DNA of 64,000 bases from Chitinophaga sp. CB10. Lineage in GTDB: Bacteria > Bacteroidota > Bacteroidia > Chitinophagales > Chitinophagaceae. The notes below the pieces were generated by a model, which worked only from the letters and a program-made list of their open reading frames with translations, was not told where the DNA came from and made no database searches. The translations under genes were made by a program, and so were the position numbers. The DNA is taken from positions 124,001-188,000 of the forward strand of contig MLAV02000010.1 in the NCBI GenBank assembly GCA_001870995.2, in the 5' to 3' direction. The number at the start of each line of letters is the position of its first letter. Position 1 is the first letter of the stretch. Positions 8,650-17,095 of this stretch are shown here, one piece after another.

Positions 8650-10072
8650 TAGCAGGAAAACATACCTGGGTATATTGGGCCTGGGTTTGGCATTAGCAGC
8701 CTGCAAGGTACCTGCCGGTACGCAGCAGGTAGAAAACAGGAACACGCCCGCTTCCTTTGGCAACGGGCAGGATTCCACTACTGCCGCCACTATTGAATGG
8801 CGCAGGTTTTTCACGGACCCTCACCTGGTAAACCTGATCGACAGTGCGCTGGCGCATAACCAGGAGCTGATGATCACTTTGCAGGAGATAGAGATTGCCC
8901 GCAACGACGTGCGTTTCCGCCAGGGAGCGCTGATACCGCAGGTAACAGCCCGTGCGGGCGCCGGCGTGGAGAAGGTGGGCCGCTACACCAGTCAGGGTGC
9001 GGGCGACGCCTCCACTGAAATCACCGAAGGCAAGGAAGTACCAGACCCGCTGGGGGATTTCAATATCGGCGCTTATGCCACCTGGGAAGTGGACATCTGG
9101 AAGAAGCTACACAACGCCAAGAAGGCGGCGGTGGCCAGGTACCTGGCTACCGTGGAAGGCAGGAACTTTGTGATCACGAACCTGATCGCTGAAATAGCCA
9201 ACTCCTATTACGAGCTGCTGGCGCTGGACAACCAGCTGGCGATTGTAAGGCAGAATATTGAATTACAGAAAAGCGCGCTGGACATCGTGAAGGCGCAGAA
9301 GGAGGCTACCCGTGCCACGGAGCTGGCGGTGAAAAAATTCGAGGCGGAGGTATTGAAGTCCCAAAGCCTGGAGTTTGATATTGCGCAGAAAATAAAGGAA
9401 ACGGAGAATAAGATCAACTACCTGTTGGGCCGTTATCCGCAGGAGATAGCCAGGGATAAAAGCGATTTCCTGCAGGCGATGCCGTCCATGATCAGCGCGG
9501 GGATACCTGCCCAGCTGCTGGGCAACCGGCCGGATATCAAACAGGCGGAGTTGGAACTGGCTGCCGCCAAGCTGGATGTGAAGGTGGCGAGGGCGGAATT
9601 CTACCCGTCGCTGGGCATTACTGCCGGCGTGGGATTCCAGGCGTTTAAACCTTCCTATCTCTTTAAATTCCCGGAGTCGTTATTGTACAACCTTGTGGGC
9701 GACCTGGCGGGGCCGTTGATCAACCGCAATGCGATCAAGGCGGAATTTAACAGCGCCAATGCGCGGCAGCTGCAGGCGATGTATAATTACGAGCGGGTGA
9801 TATTGAATGCTTTTATGGAGGTTTCCAACCAGCTGTCCAATATCGATAACCTGGAGAAGAGTTATAGCCTGAAGTCGAAGCAGGTAGCGGCGCTGACTAC
9901 GTCTATTGATATCAGCAACGACCTGTTTAAATCCGCCCGTGCGGATTATCTGGAGGTGCTGATGACGCAGCGGGATGCGCTGGAGTCGAAGTTGGAGTTG
10001 ATAGAGACGAAGCAGCAGCAGTTTGCGGCGGTGGTGAATGTGTACAGGGGGTTAGGAGGAGGATGGAGATAA
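8642..10072 (+). CDS. Efflux outer-membrane factor lipoprotein (NodT/TolC family)
   Basis: 476 residues from ATG 8642, which overlaps the permease stop by 8 bp. A TTG nine bases upstream would only add three residues. Lipobox LAAC places the acylated Cys at 21. Two outer-membrane efflux repeats follow: a first half with IEIARNDVRFRQGALIPQV and a second with NRPDIKQAELELAAAKLDV, then a long Gln/Ala/Glu-rich coiled coil near the end. It forms the trimeric exit duct for the pump encoded just upstream. A strong hairpin terminator follows 38 bp after the stop, closing the operon. Confidence 0.94.
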   Translation: MYNSRKTYLGILGLGLALAACKVPAGTQQVENRNTPASFGNGQDSTTAATIEWRRFFTDPHLVNLIDSALAHNQELMITLQEIEIARNDVRFRQGALIPQVTARAGAGVEKVGRYTSQGAGDASTEITEGKEVPDPLGDFNIGAYATWEVDIWKKLHNAKKAAVARYLATVEGRNFVITNLIAEIANSYYELLALDNQLAIVRQNIELQKSALDIVKAQKEATRATELAVKKFEAEVLKSQSLEFDIAQKIKETENKINYLLGRYPQEIARDKSDFLQAMPSMISAGIPAQLLGNRPDIKQAELELAAAKLDVKVARAEFYPSLGITAGVGFQAFKPSYLFKFPESLLYNLVGDLAGPLINRNAIKAEFNSANARQLQAMYNYERVILNAFMEVSNQLSNIDNLEKSYSLKSKQVAALTTSIDISNDLFKSARADYLEVLMTQRDALESKLELIETKQQQFAAVVNVYRGLGGGWR

Positions 10073-10110
10073 CAGCAGGGTAAGCGGGAGTACCCCTGCC
10101 TTCGCATATG

Positions 10111-10146
10111 AAGAGGATGTATCATGGCTGATACATCCTCTTTTTC
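10111..10146 (+). terminator. Rho-independent terminator of the efflux operon
   Basis: A 14-bp perfect stem (10111-10124 with 10129-10142), loop TGGC, and a T-run through 10145. It ends the three-gene efflux operon. Confidence 0.9.
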
Positions 10147-10528
10147 ATTGGAGCGCACTGCATGTATTTTGCAGTCATACTTGATAGTTTTATTATGCTG
10201 ACACTCATCGCTGTTAACTATTCCGATCGCCTGGACGTTTTCGACCTCTACAGGAGGGAATTTGTGATATACGTACGATTATGCATACATAAAAAATTTT
10301 AATACAAACGCTTACATACAATCATTTTCTCGTCTAAAAAAGTTTACTAAATTCAGTGCACTGTCCTTACAGTAGCATGATTGTCGTATGAAGCCTGCTG
10401 GTACTTTCCTTTCTTCATTTTTTGTTGTCCTGAATGTGCTTAACTGTTCCAAGTAACCTAGACCACAACTGCATTAAGTCTGTTTTTAACATCCAAGCTT
10501 TCTTTTTCAAACCTTAAACAATACAGCC
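10147..10528. other. Gene-free 382-bp stretch upstream of the terpene synthase
   Basis: No convincing gene. A 35-codon frame at 10195-10302 has GC-ending codons in its first half and could be a coding remnant, but cannot be supported. No exact TAnnTTTG box was found within 60 bp of the terpene synthase start, so its promoter is not located. Confidence 0.5.
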
Positions 10529-11482
10529 ATGAGCTCTATTAAAGCAACCTTGTCCAATCTATTGGACCAAGTGCAGTATCCTGCGCATCCATACACCAGT
10601 ACCCACTGTGATGAGATGGAGAGTATTACGCGTGCCTGGATTGACCAGTACGATTGCTTAACCCCCGAGATCAGGTACAAAGCCAAAATTAGCAGTTACG
10701 GGGTCTTAACGGCAGATGTACTTCCGAGAGCAGACATGCAGACCTTAAAGCCCATAACACGCTGGATGTTGTGGGCTTTCATTTTTGATGACTTTTACGG
10801 GCCTTATCCGAAAGATGAGCTAAAACGAATTTGCAGGAATGCCCTGGCTACTATCAGCAATGAGCCTATTCCGCCTGCAAATGCCATTTTCGATCAGCTG
10901 CGCATTACCTGTGCAGAGCTGCGGGAACAGACTACGCCGCAATGGATGAACCGGTTCTTAAAGTCGCACAAGTTTTATTTCCAGGGCCTGCTGATGGATA
11001 CTTTCAGCTACAAGGAGCATCGCACCTACCCGACGGAGGAGCAGTATTTCAAGATCAGGGATCGTTTGATCGGCGGCTTTATGGTGATGGACCTGCTGGA
11101 ATTAATCTCGGACAAGATTATGCCTGATGAGATTATTTACCACCCGGACATTCACCGGATGCGGTTATTGGCCAGCAGGCTGATGATCTATGATAACGAC
11201 ATCTTCTCTTATCAGAAAGAATTGCTGGAAGGAGAATCCATGAACCTTGTGCTGGTTATTGCCAATGAGAGAGGCATTTCGATTGAAAAAGCCCTGAAGG
11301 AAACGATCAGGATAAGGAAAAAAGATTATCTTGAATTGCTGGCCTTCAACCGTAAGATCGGGCAGTTTGGCAAGTGGAGCAGGCAGGTATTGCAGTATTG
11401 GGAGAACACGATGATCCTGCTGGAGGGCCAATTGAAATGGTATAAAATAAAATCGCAGCGCTATGGAATAACCAATGATTAA
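10529..11482 (+). CDS. Class I terpene synthase
   Basis: A 317-residue bacterial-type terpene cyclase. It has the aspartate motif FDDFYG with Asp87-Asp88, Arg177 as pyrophosphate sensor exactly 46 residues before the NSE triad, the NSE triad Asn223-Asp224-x2-Ser227-x3-Glu231 (NDIFSYQKE), and the C-terminal Arg311-Tyr312 pair. These bind Mg2+ and the diphosphate of a prenyl substrate, which is ionised and cyclised. The first motif lacks the usual third acidic residue (Gly91 instead of Asp/Glu). Whether the substrate is FPP, GPP or GGPP cannot be told. No prenyltransferase, P450 or other tailoring gene is adjacent. The next gene is a sensor kinase on the same strand, 102 bp away across an inverted repeat. 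Confidence 0.92.
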   Translation: MSSIKATLSNLLDQVQYPAHPYTSTHCDEMESITRAWIDQYDCLTPEIRYKAKISSYGVLTADVLPRADMQTLKPITRWMLWAFIFDDFYGPYPKDELKRICRNALATISNEPIPPANAIFDQLRITCAELREQTTPQWMNRFLKSHKFYFQGLLMDTFSYKEHRTYPTEEQYFKIRDRLIGGFMVMDLLELISDKIMPDEIIYHPDIHRMRLLASRLMIYDNDIFSYQKELLEGESMNLVLVIANERGISIEKALKETIRIRKKDYLELLAFNRKIGQFGKWSRQVLQYWENTMILLEGQLKWYKIKSQRYGITND

Positions 11483-11508
11483 CAAAAAAACGATCATTTT
11501 TCAGTAAC

Positions 11509-11550
11509 TTACGATCCAAAGAATATTCTATTTTATTTTTTGGATCGTAA
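11509..11550. repeat. Perfect 12-bp inverted repeat between terpene synthase and kinase genes
   Basis: TTACGATCCAAA (11509-11520) is repeated inverted at 11539-11550 across an 18-base AT-rich spacer. It could be a weak terminator or a regulator-binding site for the downstream kinase gene. There is no long T-run after it, so an operator or RNA-structure role is at least as likely as termination. Confidence 0.6.
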
Positions 11551-11584
11551 TTCCCCTCAAGGCTAATAACCCTTAAAAATTTCC

Positions 11585-13276
11585 ATGAAAGCTTTTAGCA
11601 AAACTGAGACGCTTTTAGTCCTCAAACGGATCTCCTTTTTGATCGCTGTTTTGTCGCTCACAGGTGGCATGGCAGTTGGAAAGGTATTAGACTTCACCCC
11701 CATTTTCTACGTTGAAACGTTTATTGGTATTTTCTTCTTTGTTATACCATATCTGCCAAAGTACCTGGGGCTGGATCTTACCATATGCCTGTTTTTCACT
11801 ATCCTGAATGCGGCATTGGTGTTTTACGGCATACTCCTCGGTCCGCTGTCGGAAATCCATTTGCTGGTAGCATTTCTGCTGGGCGCCAGCTGTTACCTGC
11901 TCAGGGGGAAGAAGCTGTTGCTTTTTCCGGCCGGCATGGTAGTCAGCATGTTGATATTCCTGGAACTCAACTATTATAATCACTGGTTTAAGCCGTTGGA
12001 TATCTCTTATCGCCATGCTATTTTGGTAAGATGGATAGTGGTATTTACAGGAAGCAGTTTATCCGCAGTTACTATTTTCTACTTTGTAAAAAGTTGGGTG
12101 AATTCGAAGTTTTACTCACTCACCCGCAAAATTGCAGAGCAGAATGTTGAATTGGCGAGTGCGATAGAATGCAAAAGCAGGTATGTGGACATGCTGTCCC
12201 ACGAATTGCGTACCCCGCTTAACTCCATACTGGGCATTGCGCAGCTGCTGAATGCGCGGAGAAGCGACTTTGACCATGATACGCAGGTGGAAGTTCAGCA
12301 CTTGCTTGAGTCAACCCTGATCAGTGAATTGATCGTAAACAACAGCCTTGATTTTTCCCGGATCAATTCAGGCAAGCAATACCAGCTGCAACGCAGCACG
12401 GTGGACCTAAAAGACCTCATTGAGTCCACGTTCATCATGCAGCGTTACGTGGCCAATTCCAGAGGCGTAAAAATCCAGTTGAATTACCAGGAGGGGCTGC
12501 CCCCGTACATTGTGACGGACGAAGTCCTGTGCCTGAAGATCTTCAACAACCTGTTCAGCAACCTGGTGAAATATGCGCCGGCCAATACAACGGCGGAGAT
12601 CAGGGTTACCTGCGACAATAAGTATTTATATGTGCAAACCATTAACAGCGGCAGCATAGATGCCGGCTTGCTGCATAAGATATTCGACGCGTTCGAATCT
12701 TCTGCGGTGGAAGTCAACAGCACAGGATTGGGGCTGTTCCTTTCCCGCAGCTATGCCCGAATGCAGCAGGGCGATATCACCGTGCAATCTGAAAACGGGC
12801 AAACTATATTTTGCTGCAAACTGCCGCTGGAAAAAGGCGAAGCAAAAAACAAAAAGACCCAGCTTTTTTCCACGCCAGGAAGTCTGCGAGGGTACAGCAT
12901 CCTCGCGGTGGATGACGACCGCATTGAACGGGATATCATCAGCAAAAGAATCGCGCAGACCGGCGCTGCCTGCGTTACCGTAGGAGATATGGAAGAAGCG
13001 AAGGCTTACCTTTCCGAAAACACGCCGAGCCTGATCCTGACGGATTACCAGCTGACGCCTACTTCCAATTGCCTTGGTTTAATTGATTATATCCGGGGCG
13101 ATGAGCGGCTCAAAGAGGTGCCGGTGATCATCCTCTCGGGGGATTCCCATTCCAATGCCGAAACGGTGCGCACACTGCGTGCCGATGGCGCGTTGACCAA
13201 GCCATACTCCACCCGGGACCTGGAAAGCATCCTGCGGCAGCACCTCGTGCCCGTAAGGCTGTTACTCAAACGCTGA
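11585..13276 (+). CDS. Membrane hybrid sensor histidine kinase with receiver domain
   Basis: 563 residues. Roughly residues 15-170 hold five or six hydrophobic segments with no obvious periplasmic sensor domain. HisKA follows with His206 in LSHELRTPLNSILG, then HATPase_c with an N-box (FNNLFSNLVKYAP) and G-box (STGLGLFLS), then a C-terminal receiver domain from about residue 437 with acidic DDD and phospho-acceptor Asp487 (LILTDYQL) and a KPYS motif. The receiver ends the protein; there is no DNA-binding output. It would pass phosphate within itself or to an unlinked partner. It is downstream of the terpene synthase on the same strand, so the membrane-embedded N-terminus might sense something related, but this is only a context guess. 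Confidence 0.9.
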   Translation: MKAFSKTETLLVLKRISFLIAVLSLTGGMAVGKVLDFTPIFYVETFIGIFFFVIPYLPKYLGLDLTICLFFTILNAALVFYGILLGPLSEIHLLVAFLLGASCYLLRGKKLLLFPAGMVVSMLIFLELNYYNHWFKPLDISYRHAILVRWIVVFTGSSLSAVTIFYFVKSWVNSKFYSLTRKIAEQNVELASAIECKSRYVDMLSHELRTPLNSILGIAQLLNARRSDFDHDTQVEVQHLLESTLISELIVNNSLDFSRINSGKQYQLQRSTVDLKDLIESTFIMQRYVANSRGVKIQLNYQEGLPPYIVTDEVLCLKIFNNLFSNLVKYAPANTTAEIRVTCDNKYLYVQTINSGSIDAGLLHKIFDAFESSAVEVNSTGLGLFLSRSYARMQQGDITVQSENGQTIFCCKLPLEKGEAKNKKTQLFSTPGSLRGYSILAVDDDRIERDIISKRIAQTGAACVTVGDMEEAKAYLSENTPSLILTDYQLTPTSNCLGLIDYIRGDERLKEVPVIILSGDSHSNAETVRTLRADGALTKPYSTRDLESILRQHLVPVRLLLKR

Positions 13277-13338
13277 TCTCAGAAATATTGGTAAGGATAT
13301 AGTGCATACAATTCCGGATGTATGGTGTCCAATGCTGT

Positions 13339-13794
13339 TTAATAGGCTGCCTGCAATGGCGCTGCAGGGATGTCTTCCGCATCCAGCAAGGCTTCCAGCT
13401 GGCGGATCACCAGCCCCAATTGAACAAAGCCAGCAAACTTCACCGGCAGCGGCAAAAAATCATGGAGGTCCGCATACTCCCCTTTTTCATGATGATAAAA
13501 CAGTACCTGCATTGTTTTGCGGTCAATGCACCATTCGTCCCCTTGTCCGGAGCGGGCGATGAGCCATACCGCCGGCGCGAGGTCCGGGTAATGCTCCGCC
13601 AGGTAGCGATTTTCCTGCAGGCAGGTTTCATAATCGAACAGGATGATATCTGCGCATAGCTCCATACCCTTATAATTGGTGATAAAGGGCAGGTAATCCG
13701 CATCGCTGATACGCACCTTATCGAGGCTCCGGATGGGTTGTTGCCGTTTTTCGAAGTCGCTGAACAGCTGATTGATATCTGGTACGGTTATCAT
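13339..13794 (-). CDS. SMI1/KNR4 (SUKH)-like protein
   Basis: 151 residues. The arrangement resembles the SUKH fold: an N-terminal helix, ISDADYLPFITNYKGMEL, then a beta strand with ILFDYE, a central GQGDEWCID strand (the family often has G-x-G-D-E followed by a hydrophobic strand ending in Asp) and a terminal helix after HDFLPLPVKF. SUKH proteins include immunity proteins of polymorphic toxin systems and general housekeeping binders. No toxin gene is visible next to it. It is 33 bp downstream of the uncharacterised 278-residue gene on the same strand, so the two probably form an operon. The SUKH assignment is by eye and moderately sure. Confidence 0.6.
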   Translation of the reverse strand: MITVPDINQLFSDFEKRQQPIRSLDKVRISDADYLPFITNYKGMELCADIILFDYETCLQENRYLAEHYPDLAPAVWLIARSGQGDEWCIDRKTMQVLFYHHEKGEYADLHDFLPLPVKFAGFVQLGLVIRQLEALLDAEDIPAAPLQAAY

Positions 13795-13827
13795 AACAAT
13801 CTTAAAGATAGGACACTTTGACCATGC

Positions 13828-14664
13828 TTAAAACAGGCTGCCCTGCACTACTGCAGGCGGCGTTGCCGGGTGAAATAAACCGATAACAGTAAACGGTTGT
13901 TTGGACGTAGCGTGAACATTTTGCGTGGTGCCGAGGAAAAAGTGCAGGTCGGTATTGCGCACGTAATCCTGCAGGTATTTTTTCCGGAGTTCGTTGGCGG
14001 CTTTCGCTTCTTTATCCGCGCCATGTTGCTTCTTCAGCAATTTCCAATACTGGGATGCCAATGCAAAGTCTTCGAAGGGCAGCGTTATTTCCTTGTTACT
14101 GTCATCCAAAAACCGGAAAGTGAACTGGTAGGGCAACTTTTTATAAGCGGCCAAGGGTTCTTCTTCCTGCATAAATACATGGGGGTAATATTTTTCCTGC
14201 TGCATTTTTGCCAGGCGCTCGCTGTCCCATTCCGGTGTTACGGGCGTAGCATCCAAGCCCAGGATGCGTTGGGGCTTAAAGACGGCCAGGGAGGTGTAGA
14301 AAGCCTCGTGTTTAGCTTCCATGAGCAGGTTATCCAGGTTGCGGTAGATTTGTTTTTGTACCAGCGCCTTGCGTTCTTCCCAGTAGTTGGCGGTGCCGGC
14401 ATGCCCCAGTTTTTTAAGGGGCAGCTCGGGGTCCACGGGGCGGAAGCTTTCCAGGCGAAAATCCCTTGGGTTCCGCTCCAGGTCTATTTCGATCCAGTCG
14501 TACAACTGGTATTGTTCTTCGTAAGTTTTTTGTGAAAAAGAGATGGGGTAGATCCTGATAAAAGCGCCATCTTCCCTGAAACCTGCTATGCTGAGCTGCT
14601 CATCGTAGTGGGAAGTTAAGGTCGGGTAACTTTTCACAGTAATCATCACTTTCGTCAAAGCCAT
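13828..14664 (-). CDS. Uncharacterised conserved protein, 278 residues
   Basis: I recognise the style of an uncharacterised family but no function. The N-terminus MALTKVMITVKSYPTLTSHY begins a beta strand, followed by SIAGFREDGAFIRIYPI, then a tyrosine-rich segment (YEEQYQLYDWIEIDLERN) and FRLESFRPVD. The C-terminal part carries a Lys/Ala/Glu-rich helix and LHFFLGTTQNVH. There is no signal peptide or membrane segment, so it is probably cytosolic. It precedes the SUKH-like gene on the same strand with a 33-bp gap. No catalytic motif can be named. Confidence 0.8.
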   Translation of the reverse strand: MALTKVMITVKSYPTLTSHYDEQLSIAGFREDGAFIRIYPISFSQKTYEEQYQLYDWIEIDLERNPRDFRLESFRPVDPELPLKKLGHAGTANYWEERKALVQKQIYRNLDNLLMEAKHEAFYTSLAVFKPQRILGLDATPVTPEWDSERLAKMQQEKYYPHVFMQEEEPLAAYKKLPYQFTFRFLDDSNKEITLPFEDFALASQYWKLLKKQHGADKEAKAANELRKKYLQDYVRNTDLHFFLGTTQNVHATSKQPFTVIGLFHPATPPAVVQGSLF

Positions 14665-14947
14665 GCAAAAAAATTTTAAAAAGTAGCCGTTTTACAATGG
14701 TTCCGGTAATAATGTCAGCATCTTGATAAGATCGCTCACATTAAGCTGTACACGTTATAAATGTATTAATTCTTACCTGGTAAATAATCCGCCAAAACTA
14801 AGGTTAATCGTTGAAAATAAAAAAGTTATGATGCATTAAACCATTTGGGCCCTGTTAGAAATAGATATTTTTTCTACCCCTATCAAAACATTCTATGCAA
14901 ATAATTCGTTCTAATTTGTGTATTTTGTACGCATAAATTATGAACAC

Positions 14948-16570
14948 ATGAGTTTTCAAGAAGAGCTACAAAGTATATTTGTCGCAGAAAATGAAATCCC
15001 CGAAGAATTCCGCATTACTGAAATTCACCAGCGAGAGTACCTCGTAAACGGGGAAATGAAGCCATGGGATGGTCCTGTGAGCGAAGTATATTCACCGATT
15101 AACATTCCTACCCCTGAAGGACTTAAACGCAAGCTGATCGGCACCTATCCGCTCGGCACTGAAAAAGAAGCCTTTGAAGCCCTGGACGCAGCTTTGGCAG
15201 CGTATGACAATGGCCGCGGCGAATGGCCTACCATGCCATTGGCGCAGCGTATTGACTGCCTCTCTGTATTTGCCCGGAAGATGACAGACCAGCGTACCCT
15301 GATCGTTAAGCTGATCATGTGGGAAATCGGGAAGTCGTATGCCGACTCCATCAAGGAATTTGACCGTACTATAGAATATATCAACGCTACCATTGACGCG
15401 CTGAAGGAGATCGACCGCAGTTCCAGTCGGTTTGAGATCAAGGAAGGCACGATTGCGCAGATACGCCGCTCCCCGCTGGGCGTGGTGCTGTGTATGGGGC
15501 CGTTCAACTACCCGCTGAACGAAACCTTCACTACGCTGATCCCGGCGCTGCTGATGGGCAACACCATCCTGTTCAAACCGCCGAAGCACGGTACTTTATT
15601 GCATTATCCACTGCTGCGTGCGTTCATGGAGTCGTTCCCGAAAGGCGTTGTAAACACCATTTACGGCCGTGGCGCCGCCGTGATCCCCGGCATTATGCAA
15701 ACCGGTAAAATCAACGTACTGGCCTTCATTGGTTCCAGCAAAGTGGCCAACGACCTGCGCAAGCACCATCCGAAGCTGAACCGCCTCCGCGCGGTGCTGA
15801 GCCTGGATGCTAAGAACGCGGCGATCGTAACGCAGCATGCCGACATCAAGGTGGCAGTGAATGAAACCATTTTAGGCGCATTATCGTATAATGGTCAGCG
15901 TTGTACCGCTATCAAGATCGTTTTTGTACACCGTTCCGTGGCGGATGAGTTCAACGCCAGCCTGAGCGAAGCCATCTCCAACATGAAGTTTGGCATGCCA
16001 TGGGTAAAAGGCGTGCAGCTCACCCCGGTAGCAGAACCCGGTAAGCCTGCGTATATCCGCGAGGTACTGGAAGATGCAGCTGCGCATGGGGCATCCGTGA
16101 TCAATGAGCACGGCGGCGCTACCAACGAATCATTTGTATTCCCTGCGGTGGTTTACCCGGTGAACAGCAAGATGAAGCTGTACCGCGAAGAACAGTTTGG
16201 TCCGGTAATCCCCGTGGTGCCGTTCGACGATATTGAAGAAACCATCGATTACCTGATTGAATCCCCTCATGGCCAGCAGGTGAGCATCTTCAGCAACAAT
16301 CCTGAAGAGGTGGCCAGCCTGATTGATCCGCTGGTGAACCAGGTGAGCCGGGTAAATATTAACTGTCAGTGCCAGCGCGGTCCGGATGTATTTCCGTTCA
16401 CCGGCCGTAAGGATAGTGCGGAAGGTACTTTATCCGTACATGATGCGCTGCGCTCTTTCTCTATCAGGTCGCTAGTGGCAACGAAGAGTAACGACACGAA
16501 TAAAGCGCTGCTGGAGGACATCCTGAAGGAGCATAGTTCTGACTTTTTGAGTACGAACTTTATTTTTTAG
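14948..16570 (+). CDS. gapN: NADP-dependent glyceraldehyde-3-phosphate dehydrogenase-like ALDH
   Basis: 540 residues from ATG 14948; an ATG at 14918 would only add ten residues lying in promoter-like AT-rich DNA. The aldehyde dehydrogenase superfamily fold is clear: PFNYPLNE, GNTILFKPPKHG, FIGSSKVA, nucleophile Cys319 in NGQRCTAIK, and EEQFGPVIPVVPF. The long form with an N-terminal extension resembles Bacteroidota proteins annotated as non-phosphorylating NADP-dependent GAPDH, which oxidises glyceraldehyde-3-phosphate directly to 3-phosphoglycerate. The position 34 residues before the Cys, where ALDHs normally have the general-base Glu, is Ser285 (local sequence SLDAKN), so the mechanism may differ. 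Another aldehyde substrate is possible. A hairpin terminator follows. Confidence 0.78.
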   Translation: MSFQEELQSIFVAENEIPEEFRITEIHQREYLVNGEMKPWDGPVSEVYSPINIPTPEGLKRKLIGTYPLGTEKEAFEALDAALAAYDNGRGEWPTMPLAQRIDCLSVFARKMTDQRTLIVKLIMWEIGKSYADSIKEFDRTIEYINATIDALKEIDRSSSRFEIKEGTIAQIRRSPLGVVLCMGPFNYPLNETFTTLIPALLMGNTILFKPPKHGTLLHYPLLRAFMESFPKGVVNTIYGRGAAVIPGIMQTGKINVLAFIGSSKVANDLRKHHPKLNRLRAVLSLDAKNAAIVTQHADIKVAVNETILGALSYNGQRCTAIKIVFVHRSVADEFNASLSEAISNMKFGMPWVKGVQLTPVAEPGKPAYIREVLEDAAAHGASVINEHGGATNESFVFPAVVYPVNSKMKLYREEQFGPVIPVVPFDDIEETIDYLIESPHGQQVSIFSNNPEEVASLIDPLVNQVSRVNINCQCQRGPDVFPFTGRKDSAEGTLSVHDALRSFSIRSLVATKSNDTNKALLEDILKEHSSDFLSTNFIF

Positions 16571-16597
16571 TATTGTTTGCATTATTGAAGAGAGAAG

Positions 16598-16623
16598 GCC
16601 CTGTAGTGATACGGGGCTCTTTT
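16598..16623 (+). terminator. Terminator after gapN-like gene
   Basis: An 8-bp stem (16598-16605 with 16610-16617, one G-T pair), loop GTGA, followed by TCTTTT. Confidence 0.7.
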
Positions 16624-16669
16624 GTTGGGGGAGCTGCAGGGTAGAGTTAAATTTTATGGCGGGATTTAT

Positions 16670-16940
16670 TATGGAGATGATTTTCAGCATACGTAATCCT
16701 GACAAGCCCGGCATTTTAATATCGATCTTCTGTGATTTCCATTTAGTGACGGTTTGGATAAAGCATTTCCAGGCGACGCTTTACCTTTTGCAGCCCTAGC
16801 CCCTTTGGCATGTTGTTTACGAAATCAGCTGGCAAACCCGTATTATTTTTCATAGAAAAAATTAAATCTTTCCCCCTAATAATTAAAAGCACATGGATAA
16901 AGGTATCTTTTATCCCCCTTCGCTGGCGGGAAAGATGCAA
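16670..16940 (-). pseudogene. Decayed LytS-type histidine kinase / response regulator remnant
   Basis: On the minus strand, 16743-16940 encodes HVLLIIRGKDLIFSMKNNTG and then PKGLGLQKVKRRLEMLYPNR, typical of the C-terminal ATPase part of LytS-family kinases (G-x-G-L-x-N/K-V-x-x-R-L-x-x-x-Y). A TAA follows where homologues continue, and the next codons (MEITED) still look like the continuation. In another frame the next bases read DIKMPGLSGLRMLK, the phospho-acceptor region of a response regulator. This looks like a deletion that fused the end of a kinase gene to the middle of its regulator gene and then decayed. No start, no full domain and no intact partner are present. Confidence 0.55.
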
Positions 16941-17033
16941 TTGATCCCTTTGTTAAACAGCTGATATACTCCCGCCAGGAGTGGCAGGTGCGATACAAAG
17001 GCGGACGCAGGTCTGTTTTCCGGGCTGCCTGTA

Positions 17034-17079
17034 GAGAAAAAAATGGCATGACTTTATCAATGATAATAAAGTCATGCCA
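17034..17079 (-). terminator. Terminator of the orphan beta-barrel gene
   Basis: A perfect 14-bp stem (17044-17057 with 17066-17079), loop of 8, and on the minus strand a run of seven T after the stem. It lies 17 bp after the stop of the 17096-18565 gene. Confidence 0.88.
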
Positions 17080-17095
17080 CTACGACACTAAGGTT

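Noticed and set aside
10195..10302. 35-codon frame upstream of the terpene synthase
   Set aside because: First half looks native in codon use, but it is too short and has no conserved text or promoter.
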